Origin: Desulfallas thermosapovorans DSM 6562
GTDB taxonomy: Bacteria; Bacillota; Desulfotomaculia; Desulfotomaculales; Desulfallaceae
Reading direction: 5' to 3'
NCBI RefSeq assembly: GCF_008124625.1
Contig: NZ_VNHM01000007.1
Location: 62,001 to 126,000 of the forward strand
DNA length: 64,000 bases
Part shown: positions 17,309 through 26,283 of the stretch, piece after piece
How positions within the stretch are numbered: the first letter of the stretch is position 1
Layout of the letters: each line of letters opens with the position of its first letter
The notes under the pieces: generated by a model
What the model was told of the DNA's origin: nothing
The model's input: the letters and a program-made list of their open reading frames with translations, nothing else
Database searches by the model: none
Program-made: the position numbers and the translations under genes

Positions 17309-19393
17309 CTATTTTCTGTCTTCAAAAATATCGCCCACCAAATCGCCGATGGTTACAGTGCCGCCGTCATTGGACGCCGGTATTTCCTGTTTCCTGGGCT
17401 GGTTTTCCTTGGGGCTTGGCTTCGCGGGTTTTTCCCGGTCCACTTCCCTGATGGAAAGGCGGATACGTTTTTCACCGGCATCCACGCTGAGCACCTTGAC
17501 CCTGATTTCTTCGCCCTCGGATACCACTTCGTCGGGAGTGGCCACATGCCGGTCGGCCAGGTGGGAAATGTGCACCAGGCCTTCCACGCCGGGCTCCAGC
17601 TGTACAAAGGCACCGAAGGGGGCCAGGCGTACCACCTTGGCATTAATTATACTGCCCACGGGATATTTTTCTTCAACGTTGTCCCAGGGATTGGGCAGAA
17701 CCTGTTTCAAGCCCAGGGAGACCTTTTCATTCTCCCGGTCCACCCGGAGCACTTTAACATCCAGTTCATCGCCCACCTGTACCACTTCGGAGGGGTGGTT
17801 GATGCGGTACCAGGCCATTTCTGAAATGTGCAGCAGGCCGTCAACACCACCGATATCCACAAAGGCGCCGAAATTGGTTAAACGGCGAACAACACCCTTA
17901 ACCACCTGGCCTTCTTCCAGGCTGGCCATCAATTCTTCGCGCTTGCGGGCGTATTCTTCTTCCAGGACGGCTTTACGGGAAAGAATAACTTTCCTTCTGG
18001 CCCGGTTAAGCTCAATAACCCGGGCTTGTATTTCCATGTTCAAATACTTGCTCAAATCTTCTACATAACCCCTGTCCACCAGTGAGGCAGGCAAAAATGC
18101 GCGCACGCCCACATCCACCAGTAAACCGCCCTTGACCACTTCACGAACGGTACCGGAGATCACCTGGCCTTCGTTCATGTTTTCTTCCAGGCGTGCCCAT
18201 GCTTCCTCGGCATCGGCCTTTTCTTTGGAAAGAATTACGCGGCCTTCATTGTCTTCCGACTTTAAAACGTAAACTTTTATTTCATCGCCCACTTTTACTA
18301 CATCCTGGGGCGAATCCACACTGAAATTGGACAGTTCTTTTATGGGCACAACCCCTTCCGACTTGGCGCCCACATCCACCAGCACTTCGTCCTGGTTGAC
18401 CTGAACCACCACGCCGGTGACGATATCGCCGTTTTTGAGGTTCCTGACCTCCACGGCATCCTCCATCTCCTGTTTCATGTCTTCCTGGGGCTCGGCGGCT
18501 TCAGTCACCGGTTGCTCCTCAACCTGGTTTTCCATAACTTCTTCTTTGTTGGCTTCTTCAAAATCCATCATTCGACAACAAACCTCCTCTATAATCCAGC
18601 CGGGTGTAGATGCGCCTGCCGTAACCCCCACTGTACGGAGTCCTTTCAGCCACGCAAAATCTATTTCTTCGGCTGTTTCTACCCGATACACCGGTTTTCC
18701 GGCAGTACGGCAAATTTGCGCCAGCTTGGCGGTATTGGCGCTGTTTTTTCCTCCCAGCACCAGAACGGCATCCACCTGCTGCGCGAGTTCCAGGGCCTCC
18801 TTCTGCCTTTCGGCCGTGGCCAGGCAGATGGTATTAAACACTTGCACCCGGCTTCCGCTATCCTTGAATACTTTAACCACAGCGTCAAAGTTGTCCTGCC
18901 GCTGGGTTGTTTGGGCCACAATGCCCAGGCTGGGGATTTTCCCCAGCTTTTCTGCCTGGCGGGCATCGGCTACCACTATGGCCCGGTTGCCGGACCAGCC
19001 AACGATACCCTGCACTTCCGGGTGTTCAGGATCACCCACCACCACCACGGGTATGTCCTGTTGAACTAGATCACGTACCGTCTGCTGTACCTTGCGTACA
19101 AAGGGACAGGTGGCATCCACCAGTTTAAGCCCCTTTTGTTCGGCTCGGTCCAGCACACCGGGCGCCACACCGTGGGAGCGAATAATCACCGTTCCCGGCC
19201 CTTTGATTTCATCCACATCGTTAACCGCAGCGATACCCTCCCGGGCCAGCGCCTCAGTAACTTGATTATTGTGAATCAGCGGTCCCAGTGTATACACCGG
19301 TCCGGCCCTGTCATGTAAACATTTGCGGGCCATATCCACGGCCCTTTTCACGCCAAAGCAGAAACCCGCTTTGGCGGCAACCTTTACCTTCAT
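17309..19393 (-). CDS. ispH: Bifunctional IspH (HMBPP reductase) / ribosomal protein S1 fusion
   Basis: Residues 1-280 are IspH, the [4Fe-4S] enzyme that makes isopentenyl and dimethylallyl diphosphate in the last step of the MEP pathway. Its three cluster cysteines are C12 (GFCFGV), C96 (ATCPFV) and C190 (NTICLA). An acidic linker (about 282-320) leads to four S1 RNA-binding repeats, as in ribosomal protein S1. Each repeat has the VxVGxDVGAKSEGVV-like core. Such fusions are known in Clostridia. The ATG at 19393 follows GGTG; a GTG at 19402 is the alternative. Total about 694 residues. Confidence 0.96.
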   Translation of the reverse strand: MKVKVAAKAGFCFGVKRAVDMARKCLHDRAGPVYTLGPLIHNNQVTEALAREGIAAVNDVDEIKGPGTVIIRSHGVAPGVLDRAEQKGLKLVDATCPFVRKVQQTVRDLVQQDIPVVVVGDPEHPEVQGIVGWSGNRAIVVADARQAEKLGKIPSLGIVAQTTQRQDNFDAVVKVFKDSGSRVQVFNTICLATAERQKEALELAQQVDAVLVLGGKNSANTAKLAQICRTAGKPVYRVETAEEIDFAWLKGLRTVGVTAGASTPGWIIEEVCCRMMDFEEANKEEVMENQVEEQPVTEAAEPQEDMKQEMEDAVEVRNLKNGDIVTGVVVQVNQDEVLVDVGAKSEGVVPIKELSNFSVDSPQDVVKVGDEIKVYVLKSEDNEGRVILSKEKADAEEAWARLEENMNEGQVISGTVREVVKGGLLVDVGVRAFLPASLVDRGYVEDLSKYLNMEIQARVIELNRARRKVILSRKAVLEEEYARKREELMASLEEGQVVKGVVRRLTNFGAFVDIGGVDGLLHISEMAWYRINHPSEVVQVGDELDVKVLRVDRENEKVSLGLKQVLPNPWDNVEEKYPVGSIINAKVVRLAPFGAFVQLEPGVEGLVHISHLADRHVATPDEVVSEGEEIRVKVLSVDAGEKRIRLSIREVDREKPAKPSPKENQPRKQEIPASNDGGTVTIGDLVGDIFEDRK

Positions 19394-19442
19394 CAATTTC
19401 ACCGCAATTTTATTGAATTATAGATATGTTACCCAACCAACG

Positions 19443-20033
19443 CTACTTATCGATAACCGCCAGCAAACGGCCTATTTCCGCCATCAACTCCCGGCTGACA
19501 TACTCCATTTCTTCTCTGGATATTTTTCGCCGGTTTTGGGGAGTAAAATACATTGGTTTACCAAAATTCACCTTGATCTGACCCCAATACCCTTTGGTTC
19601 CGCTGACAGCTACCGGCAACAATGGCACACCCCCTTTTAAGGCCAACATGGCGGCACCTAAATGGGGGTTTAACATTTCACCAGTTTTACTGCGGGTACC
19701 CTCTGGGAAGATGCCCACCACTTTTCCGGCACCAAGCAACTCCAATGCCCGCCTGATGGACGAGCGGTCGGCACCCTCACGCTGTACGGGGAAGGCACCA
19801 AGTTTGGTAATCAAAAAACCAAGCACTGGTATGTTAAATAAATCTGCCTTGGCCATAAAAAAAATTTTTCTGTTCAATGAGCAGCCTATAACCAGTGGGT
19901 CCCAGTAACTGATATGGTTGGCTACCACTAACACACCCTGACCCGCCGCTAGCCGCGGATCACCGTAAATCTTCCACTGGCGTGCCACCTTAAGAAATAC
20001 CCGGCAGATTATTTTGGCCACTCTGTAAAACAT
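19443..20033 (-). CDS. plsC: 1-acyl-sn-glycerol-3-phosphate acyltransferase
   Basis: PlsC adds the second acyl chain to make phosphatidic acid. The catalytic NHISYWD (HX4D; H40, D45) and the substrate-binding FPEGTRS near residue 113 are both present in 196 residues, normal for short Firmicute PlsC. It shares one base with the cmk stop and is followed by ispH-rpsA, the common cmk-plsC-ispH order. Confidence 0.95.
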   Translation of the reverse strand: MFYRVAKIICRVFLKVARQWKIYGDPRLAAGQGVLVVANHISYWDPLVIGCSLNRKIFFMAKADLFNIPVLGFLITKLGAFPVQREGADRSSIRRALELLGAGKVVGIFPEGTRSKTGEMLNPHLGAAMLALKGGVPLLPVAVSGTKGYWGQIKVNFGKPMYFTPQNRRKISREEMEYVSRELMAEIGRLLAVIDK

Positions 20034-20710
20034 TAATTGATCCTCCCTGAAACCCTGGCCGCTATCGTGTCAACCACCTGCTGGGCGGTCATACCGGTAC
20101 AGTCGATAATCTCAGCGTCACTGGCCGGTTTCAGAGGTGCCAATGCCCTGTGGGAATCTATTTCATCCCGCCGGGCAATATCTTCCAATACTTCCGCATA
20201 GGATACTGCAAAACCGCGTTGTATGAGTTCGGCATGTCGCCGCCGGGCACGCTCTTCCACGGAAGCGGTCAGGAAAAATTTCATCTCGGCTTCGGGCAGC
20301 ACCTGAGTGCCTATGTCCCTGCCTTCCATCACCACACCGCCTGCGGCCCCCAATTCCCTTTGTAGCCGGGTCATTTTTCGCCGCACCCCCGGGACCCGGG
20401 ACACCAGCGAAACGTTGCGGCTAACCTCCGGGGTTCTAATTTGCTGCGAAACATCAAATCCGTTTAAAAAAATACGCGTATTACCGGTTTCATCAACCTT
20501 AAAGGCCAGATCTACCGATTCTGCAATCCGGGTAAGGTTTTTTTCATCACCCATATCTATTTTATCCATTAAGGCCTGTAATGTTACAGCTCTGTACATG
20601 GCACCGGTATCTACATATATGTAACCCAGCTTTTCAGCCAGCAGTTTGGCCACGGTACTTTTACCGGCACCGGCAGGGCCGTCAATGGCAATATTTACAA
20701 AGCGCCCCAT
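20033..20710 (-). CDS. cmk: Cytidylate kinase
   Basis: Cmk phosphorylates CMP and dCMP. The P-loop GPAGAGKST lies at residues 11-19 of the product from the ATG at 20710, which has GGAGAGG upstream. The frame from 20743 is rejected as lacking a ribosome site. The length, 225, matches the family. The NMP-binding region DTGAMYRAVTLQAL is intact. Confidence 0.97.
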   Translation of the reverse strand: MGRFVNIAIDGPAGAGKSTVAKLLAEKLGYIYVDTGAMYRAVTLQALMDKIDMGDEKNLTRIAESVDLAFKVDETGNTRIFLNGFDVSQQIRTPEVSRNVSLVSRVPGVRRKMTRLQRELGAAGGVVMEGRDIGTQVLPEAEMKFFLTASVEERARRRHAELIQRGFAVSYAEVLEDIARRDEIDSHRALAPLKPASDAEIIDCTGMTAQQVVDTIAARVSGRIN

Positions 20711-20779
20711 TGTGTTCCTCTCCAAAGAAAACGAATACCCCAATTATTTCGACATGCTGATGGAATATCCTCTTTAATA

Positions 20780-20823
20780 TATAAAAATAAACCTGAAAAA
20801 GGTGATTTAGCTCCAGGTTTATT
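20780..20823 (-). terminator. Terminator after aroA
   Basis: Minus strand AATAAACCTG and CAGGTTTATT pair across an 18-base loop, then TTTATA. It overlaps the aroA stop codon. It probably ends or attenuates the aro transcript before cmk. Confidence 0.7.
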
Positions 20824-22108
20824 ATTGCACACTGATCAAATTTAATGTATCAAAAAATGCCGGGTAGGAAATTCTTACACAATCCGCTTCTTTGATGCGA
20901 GTCGTCCCCCGGGCCTGCAAACCGGCTACGGCAGCGGCCATGGCTATACGGTGATCGCCAAAGCTGTCGCACACCGTGCCCGTAAGCTTGCGACCGCCCC
21001 GGACGATAAAGCCGTCCTCCCGGCCGGTTATGTTCGCCCCCATCGCACCAAGCAGCTTTACCACAGCATCAATCCGGTCGGTTTCTTTATAACGCAGTTC
21101 CGCAGCGTCCCGTACCACAGTTTCCCCTTCCGCCAGCGCCGCAGCTACGGCCAGGGCGGGAAGTTCATCTATCAGATAAGGAATAATGGCACCGCCAATT
21201 TTCGCGCCCGTTAAACGCCCGCCGCGCACCCTGATATCACCCACCGGCTCGCCGTTTACCCGGCGTTCATTGAATATTTGCAAATCCGCCCCCATTTGCA
21301 CCAGAATATCCAGTGCACCGGCCCGGGTGGGGTTAATACCCACATTGCGCACCACCAATTCGGCGCCCGGTACGGTGGCGCCTGCCACCAGCAGAAACAC
21401 CGCCGAAGACATATCCCCGGGCACGGTGACTTTGCGCCCCCGCAGGTCAGGCCTCCCCCATACCGTTACTCTTTTATCCTCCACCTCCACCCGGGCACCG
21501 AAATATTCAAGCATACGCTCGGTGTGATCCCGGGAACGGGCCGGTTCGATGACCGTAGTGGGGCCGTCGGCAAACAAACCGGCCAGCAGTACAGCGGATT
21601 TCACCTGGGCGCTGGCCACGGGTGAAGTATATGTAATGGCGCACAGATCGCCGCCGGAAATTGCCATGGGTGCATAGGCATTGCCGCCCCTGGCCGCTAT
21701 CCGGGCTCCCATGGCGGTCAGGGGCTGGATTACCCGCCGCATGGGACGGCAGCGAAGGGATGCATCGCCGGTAAGTACCGAAAAAAACGGGCAACCGGCC
21801 AGTATACCCGCCATCATGCGCATGGTGGTGCCCGAATTGCCCGCATCCAGCACATCCCCGGGTTCCCGCAGCGCATCCAGCCCGCCGCCCCGTACCAGCA
21901 CCCGGTTTTGATCCATTTTTATGTCCACTCCCAGAGATTGAGCTACTCTGATGGTGGAAAGGCAATCCTCGCCCGTTAAAAAGTTTTCAATTTCAGTTTC
22001 CCCCATGGCCAGCGCACCCAGCATAACGGCCCGGTGGGATATGGATTTGTCACCGGGTACCTGCACGTCGCCGCGCAGTGTACGCACCGGATTTATCACA
22101 ACTTCCAT
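20822..22108 (-). CDS. aroA: 3-phosphoshikimate 1-carboxyvinyltransferase (EPSP synthase)
   Basis: AroA joins phosphoenolpyruvate to shikimate-3-phosphate in the aromatic pathway. Signatures seen: GDKSISHRAVMLGA (residues 18-31), LDAGNSGTTMRMMAG near residue 90, SLRCRPMRR, and RYKETDRI near residue 340. The sequence is 428 residues, typical for the Firmicute class. AAAGGAG stands before the ATG. A family B hairpin separates it from tyrA. Confidence 0.97.
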   Translation of the reverse strand: MEVVINPVRTLRGDVQVPGDKSISHRAVMLGALAMGETEIENFLTGEDCLSTIRVAQSLGVDIKMDQNRVLVRGGGLDALREPGDVLDAGNSGTTMRMMAGILAGCPFFSVLTGDASLRCRPMRRVIQPLTAMGARIAARGGNAYAPMAISGGDLCAITYTSPVASAQVKSAVLLAGLFADGPTTVIEPARSRDHTERMLEYFGARVEVEDKRVTVWGRPDLRGRKVTVPGDMSSAVFLLVAGATVPGAELVVRNVGINPTRAGALDILVQMGADLQIFNERRVNGEPVGDIRVRGGRLTGAKIGGAIIPYLIDELPALAVAAALAEGETVVRDAAELRYKETDRIDAVVKLLGAMGANITGREDGFIVRGGRKLTGTVCDSFGDHRIAMAAAVAGLQARGTTRIKEADCVRISYPAFFDTLNLISVQ

Positions 22109-22134
22109 TAGTCATCGCTCCTTTCGCGGTGTCA

Positions 22135-22197
22135 GGGAGCACGGGGACGGTTCTGCTGCTTCCGAACAGGAAGCATCAGAACCGTCCCCGTGCTCCC
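22135..22197. repeat. Family B repeat, copy 2 (complete hairpin)
   Basis: Arms GGGAGCACGGGGACGGTTCT and AGAACCGTCCCCGTGCTCCC are exact inverted copies, and pairing continues inward with one mismatch over about 28 bases. It fills the gap between tyrA and the aroA ribosome site. With no T-run it is not a standard terminator. Confidence 0.9.
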
Positions 22198-22219
22198 CCT
22201 TTGTTTGCCGGTTGGCCCG

Positions 22220-23311
22220 CTAAACTTTGCGGCGGCACTTTATCCCCCTGGCCTGGAACAATTCCATGGCCCGGTCTTGTTCGTCCGGGGTGGCAAAACC
22301 AATCCTGATGGTGCCTCCGTATCCTTCTCTGGCACGCAGTATTTCTATTTCGGCTATGTTAATGCCCGCCTCACCCAGCATCCCGGCCAGCCCGGCAATA
22401 ACGCCGGGACGGTCCGGGACTGTCACAACCAATTCATAAATATAGGGCAGATATCCTTTGGGCTTTACGGGTAGCTTTTTTCTGATGGCACTGGTTTCGG
22501 ATAATATTTGCATCAACTTTTCGGCATCTTGCCGGCGCAGGGCGGATTCCAGCTCATCCATGGCACCGCGCAGGTGTTCCAGGGTCTGCAAAACCTGCCG
22601 GCGGTTGGATAAAAATATATCCCGCCACATGGGAGGGCTGCCGGCGGCAATCCGGGTGGTATCCCGGAATCCCCCGGCCGCCAGGGCCATGGCCTTATCT
22701 CCGATGGACATACCGGCCACGGCCGCCACCAGTGATACCGCCATGAAATGGGGCAGGTGGCTGATGGCCGCCGTAATCAAATCATGCTCTTCCGGCGTCA
22801 TCTCCATCACCACTGCGCCCGTGGCCTGCACCAACCGGCGCACAGTTTCCAGGGCGTCATTATTGGTTTGGGCCGTGGGGGTCAGCAAGTAAAAGGCATT
22901 TTCGAAGAGAAAGGGGTCGGCTCCGCTGAATCCCGCAGTCTCGGCACCGGTCATGGGATGCCCGCCCACAAACCGGTCACCGATAAGTGCCTCGGCCTGC
23001 TGAACTACACTTTTTTTGGTGCTGCCCACATCGGTTATCACAGCGCCAGGTTTTAAAAAGGGTTTCATGCTTTTTAGCAATTCCTGTGTAGTTCCCACCG
23101 GAGCGGCCAGAATAACCAGCTCCGCACCGGTCACGGCGTCGGGAAGCGCGGCGGCCTGGTGAATAGCCCCTGCCGCCAGAGCCATGTCCAGGTTTTCCCT
23201 GTTTACGTCCACACCGCGGATATGTCCCACCAATTGCCGCTCACTCATGGCCAGCCCCAGGGAGCCGCCTATCAAACCCACGCCAATAATGGCGCAGCTT
23301 TTTATCAGCAT
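22220..23311 (-). CDS. tyrA: Prephenate dehydrogenase
   Basis: TyrA oxidises prephenate to 4-hydroxyphenylpyruvate for tyrosine. The Rossmann motif IGVGLIGGSLG lies at residues 9-19, and GGHPMTGAE near residue 117 is a family signature. An ACT domain at about 290-360 (ELVVTVPDRPGVIAGL) suggests amino-acid feedback. 363 residues. It overlaps the aroF stop by seven bases, indicating translational coupling. Confidence 0.96.
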   Translation of the reverse strand: MLIKSCAIIGVGLIGGSLGLAMSERQLVGHIRGVDVNRENLDMALAAGAIHQAAALPDAVTGAELVILAAPVGTTQELLKSMKPFLKPGAVITDVGSTKKSVVQQAEALIGDRFVGGHPMTGAETAGFSGADPFLFENAFYLLTPTAQTNNDALETVRRLVQATGAVVMEMTPEEHDLITAAISHLPHFMAVSLVAAVAGMSIGDKAMALAAGGFRDTTRIAAGSPPMWRDIFLSNRRQVLQTLEHLRGAMDELESALRRQDAEKLMQILSETSAIRKKLPVKPKGYLPYIYELVVTVPDRPGVIAGLAGMLGEAGINIAEIEILRAREGYGGTIRIGFATPDEQDRAMELFQARGIKCRRKV

Positions 23312-24333
23312 GACAATTGCCCCATTTTCTTACCCATCAAACTGGCAAAACCGCCAAGTTCCTGCATCAGCGCCCGGAAATTAGCCGGGTTTAAAGATTG
23401 GGGCCCGTCGCAAAGGGCCTCCGCCGGGTTGGGGTGCATCTCCACCAGCAGGCCGTCCGCCCCCGCTGCAATGGCAGCCCGGGACATGGGGGCCACGAAA
23501 CGCCATTTACCGATGGCATGGCTGGGGTCAACGATCACCGGCAGGTGACTTAAATATTTAATCACGGGCACGGCGGTCAAGTCCAGGGTATTCCGGGTGT
23601 AATCATCAAAGGTTCGTATGCCCCGTTCGCAAAGAATCACGTCCCGGTTGCCTTCGGCCAGTATATACTCGGCGGCCAACAGCCATTCCTCTATGGTGGC
23701 CGAGGCACCGCGTTTCAATAAAACCGGTTTACCGGCCCGGGCCACCTCCCGCAGCAAAAAGAAATTTTGCATATTACGGGTGCCGATTTGCAGTATATCA
23801 GCATACCGGGCCACCAATTCCACCGAACGGGGGTCCATTACCTCGGTAACTATACACAGGCCGGTACGCTCCCGGGCTTCGGCCAGCATTTCCAGGCCCT
23901 GTTCTTCCAGACCCTGGAATGAATAGGGCGAAGTGCGGGGTTTGAAGGCACCGCCCCGCAGCAGGGTGGCCCCGGCTTCCTTGACGATTTGGGCCGCCTC
24001 CAGCAGTTGATCCCTGCTTTCCACAGCACAGGGACCAGCCATTACGTGTACAGTGTCCCCGCCTATGGTAAGCCCCCCCACTTTGATCACGGTGGGTTCA
24101 TCCTTATAGGCCCGGCTGGCCATTTTGTACGGCTGCAGTATTGGCACCACCTTCTCTACGCCCGGCATCGCCTCCAGGGATAAATCCTTGAGCCTGGTCT
24201 TATCGCCGATGGCCCCGATGATGGTTCTTTCCACACCCCGGGAAAGGTGAATCTGAAAACCAGCGTTTTCCAGCTTCTTTAATATGTTATCTATGTCATG
24301 ATCAACAGCATTGTGATTCATCACAACTATCAT
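23305..24333 (-). CDS. aroF: 3-deoxy-7-phosphoheptulonate synthase (DAHP synthase)
   Basis: It condenses phosphoenolpyruvate and erythrose-4-phosphate at entry to the shikimate pathway. Residues about 1-75 form the ferredoxin-like regulatory domain of the type Ibeta enzyme. The barrel follows with VMAGPCAVES and later IVDPSHAIGKW. The ATG at 24333 has GGAGGG seven bases upstream, so the TTG at 24339 is rejected; the product is 342 residues. It heads aroF-tyrA-aroA and is preceded by a long leader. Confidence 0.97.
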   Translation of the reverse strand: MIVVMNHNAVDHDIDNILKKLENAGFQIHLSRGVERTIIGAIGDKTRLKDLSLEAMPGVEKVVPILQPYKMASRAYKDEPTVIKVGGLTIGGDTVHVMAGPCAVESRDQLLEAAQIVKEAGATLLRGGAFKPRTSPYSFQGLEEQGLEMLAEARERTGLCIVTEVMDPRSVELVARYADILQIGTRNMQNFFLLREVARAGKPVLLKRGASATIEEWLLAAEYILAEGNRDVILCERGIRTFDDYTRNTLDLTAVPVIKYLSHLPVIVDPSHAIGKWRFVAPMSRAAIAAGADGLLVEMHPNPAEALCDGPQSLNPANFRALMQELGGFASLMGKKMGQLSC

Positions 24334-24643
24334 AATCAAGCCCTCCAGTAAGCAGTAACTTTAATACTACCGGCAAGGAACCGCTCACATAACCATTGGT
24401 ACCCAGTGTTGAAACGGTACCTATCAAGGCAGCAAGGGCTGAGAGTCCGGTTCCATGCAATAATAAGACACCATAGTTGGCCAAGCCAGCGCAATAATTC
24501 GAGATGATTATTGTGCGGGCTTTTAGAACAGACTCGTCAAATACAGTTTTGCCGGAGTACCGGGTTCACAGGTTAGTTTGGTTTAGTATATGAGGAATAA
24601 GTTATATTACACATCAATATAGCCGCCATAACCCCCAAAATGC

Positions 24644-24663
24644 AAAAAACTCCCCAGGGGAGT
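24644..24663 (-). terminator. Terminator or attenuator inside the aroF leader
   Basis: Minus strand ACTCCCCTGGGGAGT is followed directly by six T. The stem is short (six GC-rich pairs) but standard for intrinsic termination. It could end the aroH transcript, yet a promoter-like sequence lies between aroH and it, which favours attenuation of aroF. Confidence 0.7.
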
Positions 24664-24878
24664 GATTTATGTTTTCATTGTAACATCGCCCCCTACCGTA
24701 CTACCGTATTCATCAGTGGTCACCGGCGAGCGAATATAACAGTCGGAATAATATTGCGATCATAAAACTGTTTAATTTATAAAGAAATTGTTAGAAAACT
24801 GCTACATTCACCGGTCACAATCACCAATTGTCCTGTCTAACCATCCTACTATTTAACCAACCATGCTACCGTGCCATT

Positions 24879-24907
24879 ATATTAACACTTTTTTCCGCCC
24901 AGTGCAA
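24879..24907 (-). promoter_or_regulatory. Candidate sigma-A promoter of the aroF transcript
   Basis: Minus strand TTGCAC and TAATAT are separated by exactly 17 bases. It is located between the aroH stop and the leader terminator. Confidence 0.45.
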
Positions 24908-24942
24908 CACACGGCTGCAAAACAGCCGGCCGCCCGTTACAA

Positions 24943-25299
24943 TTAAACTAAATCTGGACGAAGACGGGCAGCGCCGCCGAGGTAAACATGTTTTATGTCG
25001 TCCTGACCCGCACTGGTGTTAACCAGCATCAATACTCTGATGCATTGGCTGAGGCTGCCGGGAACGTCAATCTCCGGTGAGCATAACATGGGTACCCGGT
25101 CAAAGCCCGCCATTTTCCTCACCGCAGCGGCCGGAAAGGCTGCGTTCAAATCGCTGGTGACGGTGAACAGCATACTTGCTATATCCTCTGTGCAAACGTT
25201 GTTTGCAGCCAGCATAGCACCGACAAGCTTTTGGGCAGCCTCGCCGATATCCTTTTCTGTGTTTGCATCAACCGTTATGGCACCTCTGATACCGCGCAT
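24943..25299 (-). CDS. aroH: Chorismate mutase, AroH class
   Basis: It rearranges chorismate to prephenate, the substrate of TyrA two genes downstream. 118 residues with the trimeric AroH fold signature: MRGIRGAITV (active-site Arg5), SDLNAAFPA and CIRVLMLVNT (active-site Arg near 88). GCGGGGTG precedes the ATG. It follows the HutP-family gene by 16 bases. Confidence 0.95.
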   Translation of the reverse strand: MRGIRGAITVDANTEKDIGEAAQKLVGAMLAANNVCTEDIASMLFTVTSDLNAAFPAAAVRKMAGFDRVPMLCSPEIDVPGSLSQCIRVLMLVNTSAGQDDIKHVYLGGAARLRPDLV

Positions 25300-25315
25300 T
25301 ATTTCACCCCGCCAG

Positions 25316-25735
25316 TTATGAGGATACTGCCCGGTGACCCAGTCCTATGGCCACCTCATCAAGATGTAAAAGACCCACACCAAAGAAAACGGCGACGCTG
25401 ATATGGTCCCGGTGCCTGGCGATACCTATTTTGCCGCCCACATTCAGGCCCAGTGCCTTGGGCATAACTTGGGAAACAGCCTCTCGGGTGGCCCCGGCCA
25501 CGGCACCCTCATCGGCATGTACTTCGCGTATAACTCCCTCCCGCTTGGCCGCCACCACGGAACGCTCGGTTATTTTATTTACCGATGCTATAAAATCTCC
25601 TCCGTGGTCTACGGCTGCCGTTTTTATACCTATTTTGGCATAAGCCGCCTTGAGCTCCCTTTCCTGTTCCCGGTTATCTGTAAGGGCCATTTTTATTGCG
25701 GCCCGGGCCACTTCCTTGCTGCCAACCGGCACCAT
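25316..25735 (-). CDS. HutP-family RNA-binding regulator
   Basis: The 139-residue product matches the HutP fold at its C-terminus (HRDHISVAVFFGVGLLHL and VAIGLGHRAV). In Bacillus HutP, a histidine- and Mg-dependent antiterminator that binds UAG triplets of hut mRNA, the last His and a pair near residue 73-77 bind metal. Here the last His is kept (GLGH), the first is likely EVHADEG, and the second seems to be Gly; this comparison is from memory. No hut genes are in the window. The position before aroH and the UAG-rich aroF leader suggests a different RNA target. GGAGG precedes the ATG. Confidence 0.8.
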   Translation of the reverse strand: MVPVGSKEVARAAIKMALTDNREQERELKAAYAKIGIKTAAVDHGGDFIASVNKITERSVVAAKREGVIREVHADEGAVAGATREAVSQVMPKALGLNVGGKIGIARHRDHISVAVFFGVGLLHLDEVAIGLGHRAVSS

Positions 25736-25757
25736 GTCCCAACACCTCCACTTTTGA

Positions 25758-26231
25758 TTAACGACTGTCCCGGGTGGATTTATCTACCTCAACTGTTCCT
25801 ATTGTCTTGGTAGTACCGTGCACTTCTATAATGGTGCCCGGTGACGGCCTGGTTACGTTGCCATAGGTTTCAATGATTTTAAAAGAAGCGGGGTGCTCAT
25901 AAAAGCAGGCATCAATGGCCAGTTCATCACCGTGGGTTACGGGTACAGTCACATAACGGTGCTTAAAATAACCCTTTTTTTCACCGTTTACTAGCACCGC
26001 TGCTTTGGGTAACGAGGTATAATCCAGCAGTTGAATGGTTACCAGGTGATTGAGGTCGGTCCGGACGAAGCCATCCTGATCCATAATACTCTCGTCTGCT
26101 TTACCGATCACCTGTAGCGCAGGGTCGTTGGTAAACCACTGCACGGCGACCAGCATTACCGCACACATCACCACTACCCGCAAGAGCCAGCGCTCCAGCT
26201 TTGCACCCCAGAAAAAAAAGTCTTTTCGCAC
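25758..26231 (-). CDS. Unknown protein with N-terminal membrane anchor
   Basis: 157 residues, which I do not recognise. One membrane segment lies at about 18-33 (VVVMCAVMLVAVQWF), followed by an extracytoplasmic domain of about 115 residues. That domain has beta-rich segments such as YVTVPVTHGDELAID and the end NVTRPSPGTIIEVHG. The start is GTG with AAGGTG upstream. It lies just upstream of the HutP gene and is probably co-transcribed with it. Confidence 0.7.
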   Translation of the reverse strand: MRKDFFFWGAKLERWLLRVVVMCAVMLVAVQWFTNDPALQVIGKADESIMDQDGFVRTDLNHLVTIQLLDYTSLPKAAVLVNGEKKGYFKHRYVTVPVTHGDELAIDACFYEHPASFKIIETYGNVTRPSPGTIIEVHGTTKTIGTVEVDKSTRDSR

Positions 26232-26283
26232 GGCAAATCACCTTCTTTTTTGATCATGATATATGCCGCGCGGTTAACGATTA

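Larger units (their letters stand above)
24334..24942 (-). promoter_or_regulatory. Long aroF leader region, UAG-rich, with internal terminator
   Basis: No gene is seen in these 609 bases. On the minus strand a promoter-like pair at 24907-24879 is followed by about 200 bases containing seven TAG triplets (starting at 24868, 24851, 24848, 24839, 24804, 24703 and 24695), then a terminator (24644-24663). Nearly 300 further bases reach aroF. This layout is that of an attenuated leader. The neighbouring HutP-family gene suggests a protein antiterminator; a T-box is an alternative, but I do not find the AGGGTGGTACCGCG core. Control by either is inference. Confidence 0.45.

Noticed and set aside
18417-19064. 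Plus-strand frame of 215 codons opposite ispH-rpsA
   Set aside because: Lies inside the fusion gene; very rich in Ser and Thr, as expected from the reverse of the coding strand.
24302-24484. Minus-strand frame of 60 codons overlapping the aroF start
   Set aside because: No ribosome site, and not rich in aromatic residues as a leader peptide would be; overlaps the true aroF start in another frame.
24334-24942. T-box riboswitch for aroF
   Set aside because: Size and terminator would fit, but the conserved AGGGTGGTACCGCG core is not found; GGTAGTACGGTAGGG near 24700 is only loosely similar.
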